From Rhinopithecus roxellana (Eukaryota; Chordata; Mammalia; Primates; Cercopithecidae), in the NCBI RefSeq assembly GCF_007565055.1, contig NC_044550.1, positions 89,953,674-90,017,673 on the forward strand: DNA of 64,000 nucleotides, written 5' to 3'. Below the pieces are notes generated by a model. It ran no database searches. It was not told the origin of the DNA and saw only the letters and a list, made by a program, of their open reading frames with translations. Positions 46,159 to 57,215 of this stretch are shown here, one piece after another. The number at the start of each line of letters is the position of its first letter. Position 1 is the stretch's first letter. The position numbers were made by a program, and so were the translations under genes.

Positions 46159-46172
46159 AGAAAAAGTAACAG

Positions 46173-49100
46173 GGAATTGTCAGTCTCAGAAGTCAAGAGA
46201 GGAGAAACTCCAAAGAAATAAGGCATTATCATCAATGTTGAAAATTTCAGAGACCATATAACTTGGACTGAGGGGTAGCTTATTCTGGCTGGCTGTTGTG
46301 TTGCTCTCTTTCTACATTGAGGCACAGCCCTATTTCCTTCTGGTGCTACCTGCTTTCCTCAATTCTTTAATGCAGTAAATACTCAAGGGCTTTCTTTCTC
46401 TGGGGAATGCTGCCTTCTTTCTCCATTTCTGGACACTGACTTCCAAATGTGAAAACAATTCACTTTTACCAATAATCAGATTGAATGTTGTCCCACACCA
46501 AAAAAGACACAAAAACAACAAACAAAAGGAGGACTTACCGCTTACATCACCACCATCACATTTCATCTCTGAAATATAGGAGCATTTTCTCCAGAAGCAG
46601 GATGCTGCAGGCATATTGGAAATGGCATACGTTTGTTCAGGCAACCCTGTACTCTCATATCAAATGTGCTACTCAAATCGAAGAGGTTACTTTATCCTCA
46701 AAATATTTGCTTTGGCTTCAAGAGTGAGGGTGCTTGTTTTACAGCATGAAATCATTTGCCAATCCACCTCCTTCCCATCTCCCAACATACTGCAGCCTTG
46801 TGGAAATCACCCATGGGGATCGGAACTGCGGAAGTGGTCAGTAAGCAAACAGTAAATGCTATTCATAAAGCTCTAAGTCAAGCTTGAAGCAAACTCACAC
46901 AGAACACCAGAAAATGAATTTTATTTTAAATCGAAACAGGGATCAGGAGATACAGCTTGGGATTTGGAGATGATTAAATGTAGGATTCAGTTAAGAGGTT
47001 TCACCTCTCCAGAATATATAAGGCAAATAGTCCCATGACTGACCTATAGATCTTTGCTGTATTTGGAATAATAAAATGACAGAGTTGATCGTGTGTTACT
47101 TTAACAGACCTTACTATGACTTGACTGAAGTGTTGAATTCGGAACACAGGCAAGTCAATTTTTGGTTCAGTAGCTATGATAGTTTATTTTGAATTTAAAA
47201 TTATTTTTGCATAAAATTGCTTGGTAGTTCTAATAAGTATTGCCTTTGAAACCCCAGAATTGACAAGAACTTTGGGGTTTAGAATCCTTTTAATATGCTC
47301 CTACAACTTTCCTAATGGAATATGAATGTTGATGAAAAACAGCATATATCCCAACACATCTAGATATATTTTGAAATTGTATTTCTACCATTTATTGTAT
47401 AATATGTGTAATCACCTTGATGCAGAAAATTGATGGTGGCCAAAGAATTTGTTGTTGGCAATCTGTTAAAAATATCTTAAGGGTAAAATTAGAAAACAAA
47501 TTAAAAGGAAACCTGATCCATGCTTATGTGAGCACAGAGAATTCTTGGTGCACATCGAGGGATGCTTAGTGCTAGCCTCTCTTTCTTGATGATTACTTCC
47601 TCATGTCTCCCCCTCCGGCTTCCTCTAAAGCTTCAGTAGAGCAAACTTTAATATTTCTCCTCCCATCCTTCTTGTCTTATACACCATTTTTATGGTTAAA
47701 GCCTCTATCCTCCTACACTTTCAGGGACTGTATGTCTTTTCTTAAATATTTTTTTTGAATAAGAAATTGTATGTATCACTGAAATATCCCATATATAAAA
47801 TTAGATATCTTTATGTTCCAATTAACAAGTGTTACATATCAGTATTATGCTTCTCATGTGCTAAGTAGAAAAAAAATCAACAACATATATATCTGTAAAA
47901 GCAGAGACAGCATAAATAGTTGAGCTCTGGCTTGCAAAATAGTGCAGTGACAGCTGCTTTGGACTCATAAATGAGATGTTTGAAAAGGGCATAGATAGGG
48001 CAATAGAAAAAAATACTTTGCTTAGCAACACACCTGTTTTTCCTCTTAATATTGATTCTTGTGAGATGGACTTCTTCAATTAGAACTCCTTTTGCCTTTT
48101 TTTGTCCCCACTATTGAGCTTTCCAACACGAAACTAAACACGACCATCAAAGGAATGTTTGGTATAAAGCAAGCAATTGAGAACACCTCTGTTAAATGTG
48201 TAATTCTTACCTTGAGTAGACAAAGTAACAAAAAACACATAGTGATTAAGGTGATATGGTTCATTTATTTGTTCTTAAAATTAAATAGATTAAAAGTATA
48301 AAATAATTATGAAGCCTAGTTACATATGCTTTCATGAAAGAAAATTTATACCTAATTTCTGTATGAAATTCATTGCATTTTTCCTTCCACATGCATCCTT
48401 TGTGTTATGAGTTAGGTGTAAAAATTAACATACCAGCTTTGGAAGTCTTTTTTTGAGGGTTGAGAGCTAAATATTTGGTTTCAAGAGGTTTTAACCCCAT
48501 TAAATCTCAAACTCTTGGAAGTGAAGGTCTCTTCCTTTGGTGTTTACTCATGTTTGTTTGTTTTTAGATTTATCTTTTTTTTTTTTTTTTTTACATCTGA
48601 GGTAGGTAGCTACTGCATCTCTGAATCTCAGAAAAATTGGCTGGCTAGACAAAATTTAGCTGGCAAACTTTATCCTAGGTAAGGTGAAGTAGATTTAATA
48701 GATAAAAAGATTTTGAGGCACTGGCCAGGAAGACAAGATCACAGTGACTTAAAATGTCAAAGTGGCATGCATCCTTGAAGTGGTGTGCTCAAGGAACGTT
48801 AAAACCCCACAGGGTCTGGAAAGGAAGCTTTATTATTTATACTCCATTCTCCACTTGACAAGGAGATCCTTTATTTATCTGTAGGAGAAAAACCTGACAA
48901 TGTTATTCATAATTAGCTTGCTTATTTCCAATATGCTTTAAAGTAAAAAATTACACATTACTGAAAGCAGAAGGAAATGAAGGATGTTTTGTTATGTGTT
49001 TTTAGCAGGAATCTACATATGGCATGACAATGGTAGCGTGAGTTGTATTCCATTCAAAAGCTAATGTCTATCCTAGGCTTTTGGTAAGATCATATTAAAC

Positions 49101-49274
49101 CTTGAGGATTGTTTTTCTGTTCATTTTTCTCCTTGATTGTTATGTGATCACTTACAAAACCTTAAAAATTAAATTTCCAGGATACACACAATGAGATTCT
49201 TTAAGCCATGCTTTCCAATCTTCGCGTATCCATATGTTTTCACAATTATTGTTTTTGTGCCTTATATAGAGAAT
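46173..49274. other. No gene established; one exon-like segment
   Basis: About 3.1 kb with no recognised repeats apart from an 18-T run near 48575-48592. A possible minus-strand exon (46539-46604) is described in the findings. Nothing else is supported. Confidence 0.4.
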
Positions 49275-49810
49275 TTATTTATTTCACAGGGTACAAGGCA
49301 ATGTATCAGACACCCTTTTTATCAGGTGCACACACGGGTCCTGTTAACTTGCCCTGAAGGGGCTTTTGGGTTAGTGGGAGAAACACAGAAGTAAATAAGC
49401 AATTTTGGTTTTGTATGGTAAGTGATACAGTTGCGGAAAACATGGAGGATAGTGGTAATATACAAAAGGCAGCACAGAGGCCAGATGTAGTCTTCAGCAA
49501 GGGATTCCCAGGGAATAAGATTATTTGGCTAAAAGATGAATCCAGGTATTCAGGCAAAGAATGAAAAGATAGTCCAAGTAACAAGAATAGTGTGTAAAAG
49601 GGTTAGAAGTGAGGACTCCAGGGAGCTGTAATTAGGTTCACTGTAGAGGAACAGAAGGAGCTAGGGAGAAAGCGGGCGAGATGGGATGGAAGCACAAGCA
49701 GGGGCCAGACCCAGACAAGCCCTGAAGGGGCTTCTGAGAGTGGTAGGGCTCTACTTTTAAGTGGAGTGAGCAAATGACTTAGAGGTGGAAAGGTCTCAGA
49801 TAGAGAAATC
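49275..49810 (-). mobile_element. L2 LINE fragment, antisense
   Basis: 'gtacaaggcaatgtatcaga', 'ttgccctgaaggggcttttgg', 'gggagaaagcgggcgagatg' and 'aggggccagacccagacaagcc' follow the antisense L2 order. Confidence 0.65.
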
Positions 49811-49814
49811 AAAG

Positions 49815-50154
49815 ACATTTCAAATGCCGATGTTGTAACTGAACTCCCTGTTCTGTCCTCAAAACTACTATCACAGTCTTCCACTTCTCGCTTCATGGCC
49901 ATTCCACCCTTTCATTTGCCTGGTGTCATTTTTGACTCTTTCTTTCTCTCACAGCCTGCATCCATGTCAGGAGATTTTGGCTCAGTCTTCAAAATCGATT
50001 CAGAATGTAGTGCCTCCAGTCTTTCGCTTCACCATCTCTCACCTGGATATTGTAAAGGGTTCCAACACCCTTCTGTCCCCATCACTTCCCCTCCAACAAC
50101 TACACCTCTGAACTTGTTTTACTCAACCCATCTCCATCTTTATTCCTTTTTTGT
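49815..50154 (+). mobile_element. L2 LINE, sense, 5' piece of a split copy
   Basis: 'atttttgactctttctttct', 'tgtcaggagattttggctca' and 'atctctcacctggatattgt' follow the L2 ORF/3' region in sense orientation. It continues at 52440 after an inserted L1M. Confidence 0.7.
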
Positions 50155-50431
50155 CTGATTATTCTATCAGTTCCTGAGAGAGGTTTGTTAAAAACTAGCA
50201 CTATAAGTAGGGATCCACCTAGTTCTTTCTTTAGTTCTGTTTTGCCTTATAAATTTTGAGGACATGCTATTAGGCACACATATATCTAGAATTGAAATAT
50301 TTCCCAGTGTATTACCGTTATGAAATGTCTCTTTTTATTTCTAGTAGGGCTTTTTCACTTCAGTGTAGTTTCTCTGTTATAATTATAGCTACATTAGCTT
50401 CCTTTGGTTAGGGTTTGCATGGTGTACCAGT
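50155..50431 (-). mobile_element. Old L1M ORF2 fragment, antisense, first piece
   Basis: 'tcctgagagaggtttgttaa', 'gctattaggcacacatatat', 'gttatgaaatgtctcttttt' and 'agggtttgcatggtgtacca' are the antisense L1 ORF2 order. The same L1 resumes at about 51582. Confidence 0.75.
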
Positions 50432-51070
50432 TTTCCAGTCAGGAAGACAAAAATCACATTAGATATTTTAAGCAAGAGATTTAACAAAGAAAATTGGTTA
50501 CACAGGTTTGGAGAGGTGAAGGTAATGAAAAAGGATAACCAAGGTAACCCAGAGATAGTAACCATAGAAAACAGCAAATCTCCTTAGCCTGGGAGAAAAA
50601 AAGAAAAATGTCACGGTAAAAGGAAGAGCCCTGTGGAATTGGTGCTAAGACCTTTAAAAAGAGTGTGCCGTTCAACACGAAGATGTGGCCTGTGGAGCTG
50701 TTCTCAGACCTCGGAGGAGCCGACTCTACCCAGTGGCTGCTTGAACCACTGAGGGGCCATGATGAGGCTGGCTCTGGGAGAGGAGAGTGATGGGGTTGGC
50801 CTGCCACAACTGGGGCCACCTAACAGTAACGACATTAACAGAAACAAGAATATAGTAAATGAGTCCCTTCTTCCTTTCTCTGGCCTTCCAAATTCTCTCT
50901 AGTGACCCTTGTTGGAAAAACTAGCAGGATTTCCACGGGCAGCCTGGAAAGGTGTGTGCAGTGTCCTAGGCCTGACATTCTAGCCCTGGCATCACAGATC
51001 AGAATATAGCAAGGAGTTTTTAGAACTGAGGGATGACAGTTAAATAACAAGCAAATATGGCATGTGTTTT
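50432..51070. mobile_element. Unassigned insert in L1M (possibly LTR-like)
   Basis: Interrupts the antisense L1M at a definable position and has a different character (higher GC, 'gatttaacaaagaaaattggttacacagg'). It reminds me of an LTR or other interspersed repeat, but I cannot name it. The 112-codon minus-strand frame at 50481-50819 has no recognisable domain. Confidence 0.4.
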
Positions 51071-51084
51071 TCTCCCTTTATTTT

Positions 51085-51567
51085 TTTTTTTGATCAAACA
51101 TGCATTTTAGTATGTTTACTTTTCTTCTATTTGTTGGTGGGAGTGTAAATTAGTTCAACTGTTGTGGAAGACAGTGTGGTGATTCCTCAAGGATCTAGAA
51201 CTAGAAATACCATTTGACCCAGCAATCCCATTACTGAGTATATACCCAAAGGATTATAAATTATTCTAATATGAAGACACATGCACACGTATGTTTATTG
51301 CAGCACTATTCACAATAGCAAAGACTTGGAACCAACCCAAATGCCCATCAACGATAGACTGGATAAAGAAAATGTGGCATATATACACCATGGAATACTA
51401 TGAAGCCATAAAAAAGGATGAGTTCATGTCCTTTGCAGGTACATGGATGAAGCTGGAAACCATCATTCTCAGTAAACTAACATGAGAACAGAAAACCAAA
51501 CACCACATGTTCTCACTCATAAGTGGGCGTTGAACAATGAGAACACACGGACACAGGGAGGGGAACA
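51085..51567. mobile_element. Short L1PA insertion with internal inversion and 14-bp TSD
   Basis: TCTCCCTTTATTTT at 51071-51084 and 51568-51581 flanks it. From the left it reads a T run, about 42 bases of non-L1 sequence, then L1PA in plus orientation from the end of ORF2 (51131) into the 3' UTR, stopping at 'aggggaacatc' without its own tail. The T run indicates a minus-strand poly(A) tail, so the L1 body is inverted relative to the insertion. Confidence 0.75.
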
Positions 51568-51581
51568 TCTCCCTTTATTTT

Positions 51582-52080
51582 CACCCTATATTCTTGTATT
51601 TTACTTTTACTATTTTCTTATATTCTATATTCTGAAAGTATATCTATATTCTATATTCATATATTTATGTTCTATATTCTATTCCATAATTATTCTTATA
51701 TTATTAAAGTATCTCTTTTAAGCAGTATATAGTCGCATTTAAAAAAATTAAGTCTGACAATTCTTTAGGTTAGAGAATTTATATTTAATCTGCATGATAT
51801 ATAATTACTATTACATTAATTACTAGCACATTTGAATTAAAACTTACCATCTTGTTATTTGCTTTTTATTTATTCTGGTTAGTTTCTTTATCTCTCTTTT
51901 ATGACTTATTTTGAATTAACTATTTTAAAAGAATTGTTACATTTTTCTCCTTCAATCAGCTTGGAAGATTCACATCATTTAACTATTATTTTCATGACTA
52001 TTCTATTATTTATAACATAAGTATTTTACATATGAAAGTCTATTACACATAAAGTTAGACTTTCCCTCTTCCCATAGGTT
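51582..52080 (-). mobile_element. Old L1M ORF2 fragment, antisense, second piece
   Basis: 'atctcttttaagcagtatatagtcgc', 'ctgacaattctttaggttag', 'accatcttgttatttgcttt' continue the L1 ORF2 antisense order from the first piece. Confidence 0.75.
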
Positions 52081-52439
52081 GAGCATCGAGTAGCCCCCAC
52101 CCCGTCACTGGTTCTAAATTCCAGTTTTTGTCCTCTAGTCCTTTTGTATCTACTGAGAGCTCTGTCCAGCTCTCAGCCTGCCCAGCTCTGAGCCTCCCAG
52201 AAATCTCTTCCTAAATAAGACATAGGCCCCCCAAGAGAAAAGTAGTCTCCTATGCCAGGTGAACTTTCCACTGCCTTCTACTCCCAAATGTATCCCTATA
52301 ATTTTCCAAGCCTTTTTGACTCTCCAGTATCTTCTGATGATTTTTTAAAAATTCTGCTCCTCTAGTTCTCAGCTGGAGGATTGCTCTGAATTAGTCGATT
52401 GCAACAGAATGTAGAACCTTTTTAGAGTCTGTTCTTTCT

Positions 52440-53025
52440 AGAGAATAACACAAGTCAGATACTATCATTCCTCTGCTAAAATTCTTTCAATGGATCCTAA
52501 ACTCATTCGGGGACAAGCCAAAATTCTACTGGAGGCTTCACTCACCATTTCCTCTCTGACATCACCTCCTCTTCCTCTCAGCACGTCTCTCAGCTGTGCT
52601 GATTTCCCTGTTGTTTCTGAAACTGAACTGATGTGTCCGCACTCATATTCTTTGTGTTTGCCCTTCCTTTTGTCTAGGATAGGATTTATTTTTCACTTAT
52701 CTTTTTGGCTTGTCTCCTCCTCTTCCTCAAATATCTCCTCAAATATTGTTTTCTCAGTGAAGTTTTATCTCATGATTCCAGTTAAAATTGAACTCTGTAG
52801 ACACTACCCATCCTTTTTCATTTACCTTTCTCCTTAGACATTATTACCTTCTAATATATTCTACAGCTCATTTATTATTATTACTTTTGATTTGTTTTCT
52901 TTCATTCTATATTCCAAAATGACAGAGAATTAAAAAACATTCAACATATATCCCCAGAATGCAGAATAGTGTCTGGCAAATAGTAGGTGCTCAATAAATA
53001 TTGTTTGAATAAAGAAATGAGTGAT
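52440..53025 (+). mobile_element. L2 LINE, sense, 3' end
   Basis: 'cagatactatcattcctctgc', 'tttcaatggatcctaaactc', 'ctctgacatcacctcctctt', 'tctcctcaaatattgttttctcagtgaag' and terminal 'gtgtctggcaaatagtaggtgctcaataaat' follow the L2 3' consensus to its end. Probably the other half of 49815-50154. Confidence 0.85.
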
Positions 53026-54349
53026 GTAGTTACCAGTGGAACAAGAATTCTAAATTTATATTTAACAGGTGTTAAGTAAACAGAATTAACTGTTCTGTTG
53101 GTTAAATGGCAATGATAACCTTGGAGGAATCCAGGATGATAATCACATTTCTGTCCCAGGGACACTTTCTATTCCTCTGAATGGACACACTCATTTACTA
53201 AGTGACATTTACTACCTTATTTCTTCTCTGACTCCGTTTTGGGTTGATGTCTCATATCAGCACCCTAAAGGCCATAATTACATTAATGATGCTTTCCTAG
53301 TAAATGATGTCAAAGGCCAAAACATACCTTGAGGGCTATGTTCTATGTTCCCTGTATCTACTGAATTCAGGTAGAATTTCCTAAGTGCCAATTAATTGAA
53401 AGAAATAAGTGCCACTAATGTTGAAAGGAGAGAGGGATTCCAATGGCTTGAGTATCTCATAAAGGCTGTAGAAAAAAAAAGTAATCTTTCATATGTTCTC
53501 TAACATTTGGATAGGATTTGACTCTCTGGAAAGATTAGGCTTTCAGCTCATACAGGGCATGAGAAAGAGCATAAATGTGAAGGTAGAGATGGGATAATGG
53601 AATGGATTTTGGAAGAATGTAGAACAGTTGGAATGGGCATGCAGGATGAGCATGTATATAGAAGCAAATATCTTTAAATTGCTTTTGAGAAAGATGAGTA
53701 TCTTTTGCTTTAAAATGACAGAATTTACAATTATTCAGACTGTTTATTTAAAAGAGGAATGGAGATGAAGCTGGAGAATATATGATAGAGAAACACAGGT
53801 TACTTTAGTCCATTTTAATAACCAGGCATTTTGGAAAAATATATGTTATTTGATAAAATGTTATTTATTTAATAGATTCAAACAACGACATACTCTTCAC
53901 ATTAGATTAGTGTGTCATTTTTTAAAAAGCAACAAATGTGTTTTCTATTAGGATACGGGGTCCACTTTTAGTTTTCTGGAGGCTTATTTCCTCTCTGCAT
54001 ACTTTACTACTGGAAGCTGTTCTTTAAGATGGGAAACCTAATAGGCAATTCACATCTTTGAGAAATGTGGATGTGTAATTCCTAGATCAGAAAAGCTGTC
54101 CAGTTTATTAAAAAACAATGGAGACTAAGAAACACAAAGTTGACTGTATGTGGATGAAAGTAAATTGAAAATTAAAAATCTGATGTGAACTATTGAACAT
54201 TTTTGGAGCATTAACAGGAATCATTTTGGCTTGCTGTGGAATTGAATGTTTATCAGATCAATAACATACATTTAACTTGCTCTGGCCAGCTCCTCCCTTT
54301 TGGGTGTCTGGAGTTTCAGTCACACCTTCTCCTGAGCTCTCTTAGGCAA
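53026..54349. other. No gene or repeat recognised
   Basis: About 1.3 kb of AT-rich sequence with no supported feature. Confidence 0.45.
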
Positions 54350-54468
54350 ACTGATGTAGTAGAAGGAATCCTAGGACTAACTATGCCACTAAATAGCAAC
54401 AATCTTGGGTAAGTCAATTAACCTCTTTAAATCTCAGTTTCCTCATATGAAATATCTGAGTATTGAGG
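54350..54468 (+). mobile_element. MIR fragment
   Basis: 'gtagtagaaggaatcctagg', 'cttgggtaagtcaattaacctctttaaatctcagtttcctcat' is the MIR core, including its most conserved block. Confidence 0.85.
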
Positions 54469-54478
54469 AAAATACTCA

Positions 54479-54768
54479 GGTCTAGTGCAGTGGCTCATGC
54501 CTGTAATCCCAGCACTTTGGGAGGCTGAGGCCGGTGGATCATTTGAGGTCAGAAGTTCGAGAGCAGCTTGACCAATGTGGTGAAACCCCGTCTCTACTAA
54601 TAATACAAAATTTGCCAGGTGTGGTGGTGCACATCTGTAGTCTTAGCTACTTAGGAAGCTGAGGCAGGAGAATTACTTGAACCCAGGAGGCGGAGTTTGC
54701 AGTGAGCGTGGATCGCGCCATTGCACTAGGCAGCAAGAGTGAAACTCCATCTCAAAAAAAAAAAAAAA
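54479..54768 (+). mobile_element. AluS-like element with TSD
   Basis: Dimeric Alu lacking about 12 bases near the right-arm end ('gccattgcactaggcagcaag'). TSD AAAATACTCA at 54469-54478 and 54769-54778. Confidence 0.9.
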
Positions 54769-54778
54769 AAAATACTCA

Positions 54779-55494
54779 TTATATCACTTTATAGTCTAAC
54801 ACTCCATTCTTTGATAGGAGCCTTTGTCTAGGACCTGTACCTTGTCTTGGTCTTTGGCCAGCTGCATCAGAGGATGATTAGAACATGACCCAAGGTTAAC
54901 TCACCACTAGCACCATATTTGGAAAACAGCTTACTTGCTAAAGCAAACAATTAAAATGGATATATCCATGTTCACTACAGAGGAAATGACTAAACGAAAA
55001 TCTTGATCTTATAAAAGACCGACACAAGCCCTCTGGAATTGAGTGTTATCCCCGAGGAAATATGTATTATCTAAATGAGATTTTTTCTATAGTATATATT
55101 TCCAGGACATTTGAAAAGATGAAGAGCTTAGCAGGTGCCCATTTTAGAAGACAGAGGCTAGAGACGTGTCTGTCTTGTGGAAATGTGTACTTGTGTTTAG
55201 CTCTTACAGCAACCCTGGCATCTGTAAATGCAGATCCTTTACCTTTAAGCTGTTGCAGATTTCACTGCTGTGTTATTTATGAGGTGTCAAAGACAGACTC
55301 AGCAGGACTGAAGGTCTTAATAAACTTATCGTTTTATTGAGCACCTCAGACTATAGTTGCTAGTTATATAGCAACGTTCAGTAATTCACTTTTAGATAAT
55401 TGGTTTGTATGAGGATCTATATTGTTTATCAATATAGAATGAGTAGTTTACATTTATGGATTTTGTTTGCATGCAGGAAGAAGCTCAGTGAAGT
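54779..55494. other. No gene or repeat recognised
   Basis: About 700 bases. A 92-codon frame (55062-55340) has no recognisable domain. Confidence 0.45.
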
Positions 55495-55735
55495 CTAAAG
55501 AGCATGGGCTTTTGAGTCAGGAAGACTTGGGTTGAAATTCCAGTTCTACACTTTGCTAAATGTATAATCTGGAAATAGTTACATAACCACCGTAAGACTT
55601 AGTTTCCTATTTTAAAAATTTGTATAACGAAACCTAAGTCATGGTTGTTCTGTAAACAAACAATATAAAGTAATTCAAGTTCATAGCATAGTTCCTGACA
55701 CATAGTAGATCCTAAAAAATAATTGTTAAGTGAAT
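55495..55735 (+). mobile_element. MIR, nearly complete
   Basis: 'gcatgggcttttgagtcagga', 'gttgaaattccagttctaca', 'agacttagtttcctatttta' and 'cctgacacatagtagatcct' run in MIR order over about 240 bases. Confidence 0.85.
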
Positions 55736-56964
55736 GAAAGTGAGTTTCCTTCTGCTTTTGTTCATTCCTCAACCTCTTTAGTTCCTGAAAGTTGTGGAAA
55801 ATAAAATATGGCAGCAATAGCAGGTATCCATTTACCTGTTCTCTTTCATTCCCTCTTTTCTCAAACTCAATCTATTTTTCCTTTGAGAATTGTGCATTAG
55901 AGATAGACTGTAGCACTATGGCCAAATTTCATTCCAATTTAATTCAATACACACATTTCTGTTTACTCTGTGCTAGAAACCATATGAATGATCAAAATAA
56001 AATCCTTTCCCTCAGGTAACTCCCACTGGAGCAAAGTGAGATACAACAGAGGTGCTATGTCCTTGTATAGAGGTGTTTTGTTCAGCAGTGTTCATGTACA
56101 TTGCCACATGTGTTTGCAGGATTAAACTGTCACACCAATGCAAATCTAAGAGTCTAAGATTGAGAATGAACAGGAAAAAAATTTTAAACTCAATTGTCTT
56201 AATCTAATATCAAAGGCAAAGTAGACATGAGAAAATGTAGTCAATAATGTTGAACCACCAAGAAATTAAAATGTGAGGGATTTTGATTTTAATAGGTCAT
56301 GTATTTTGCAAAGACTTATGTATTTTAAGACACTTCTCAAGTTTGAAGTAATTTTTTTGTTATTCTTTATCTACCAAAAAAGAATCAGGTGAAGGAGTAG
56401 AGCTTTATGCCGTTAATACGGATGTGAATTGCTGTTATATTAAATGAAAGCAGCAGATATCCTTGGATCAGAAAAGATAAATCACACATTATCGAGTGAG
56501 AAACTGGGGAAAGAAAATGGAAAAAAAAAGATAAAGGAACTAAAATAGCTAAAACTGAAGTTACAAAAGAGTGGAAAATCTTTTTTCAGTAGAACAAATA
56601 TTAGGCTATATCTTTAAAAATAATGAGGGTTATTAATTTTAATAGAAAAACTTTACAATTAATTACCTAAATGATTGCCTCTTTTTTTTTCCTTGTCTTT
56701 CTCCTTGATAGCATCACCACTGCCTTCCTTAAATATATCCCTCATCCACACAAAGAGGCTTCCCAGGCTGTCACAACACAGATATAGTGGTTCATCGAAT
56801 TGGGGCAAACATGGACCAAAACTGTAAAGGTCAGAATTTAGGAAAGCAAATGATCATCTGGTTTGGATACTCTGGGACCACCGATCGTCTGTCTGAGAAA
56901 CTGACTTGGTTGGGCTTATACTGAATAGACAGACCTGAAGAGTAAAAACAAGCTAGCAAGCAAG
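55736..56964. other. No gene or repeat recognised
   Basis: About 1.2 kb of AT-rich sequence, no supported feature. Confidence 0.45.
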
Positions 56965-57215
56965 CAAAAAACAAAAACAGACTTTGAATTGAGACAGGCC
57001 TGGTTTAAAATTCTGGCTCTGCTGTTTTGTAGATTTGTGATCCTTGGCAAGCAATTGCTCATCTTTGAGGCTGTTTCATTTGCTGTCTGTGTCAAAATGT
57101 GACGATTAAATGGGTTGGGGTAGAAAGCACCTGGAAAATATAAGTTGCTCCATCTATGAGGATTCTCTATTTTTTCCCCTAAGACGGGCACTGATGAGGT
57201 GCTTAGTAAATATTG
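56965..57215 (+). mobile_element. MIR, nearly complete
   Basis: 'tttgaattgagacaggcctgg', 'aaattctggctctgctgttt', 'gatccttggcaagcaattgc' and 'ctgatgaggtgcttagtaaat' follow the MIR order. Confidence 0.75.

Noticed and set aside
49603..49902. 99-codon minus-strand frame
   Set aside because: It lies in antisense/sense L2 sequence and has no recognisable domain.
50481..50819. 112-codon minus-strand frame as a gene
   Set aside because: It lies in an unassigned insert within L1M; composition and lack of domain do not support coding.
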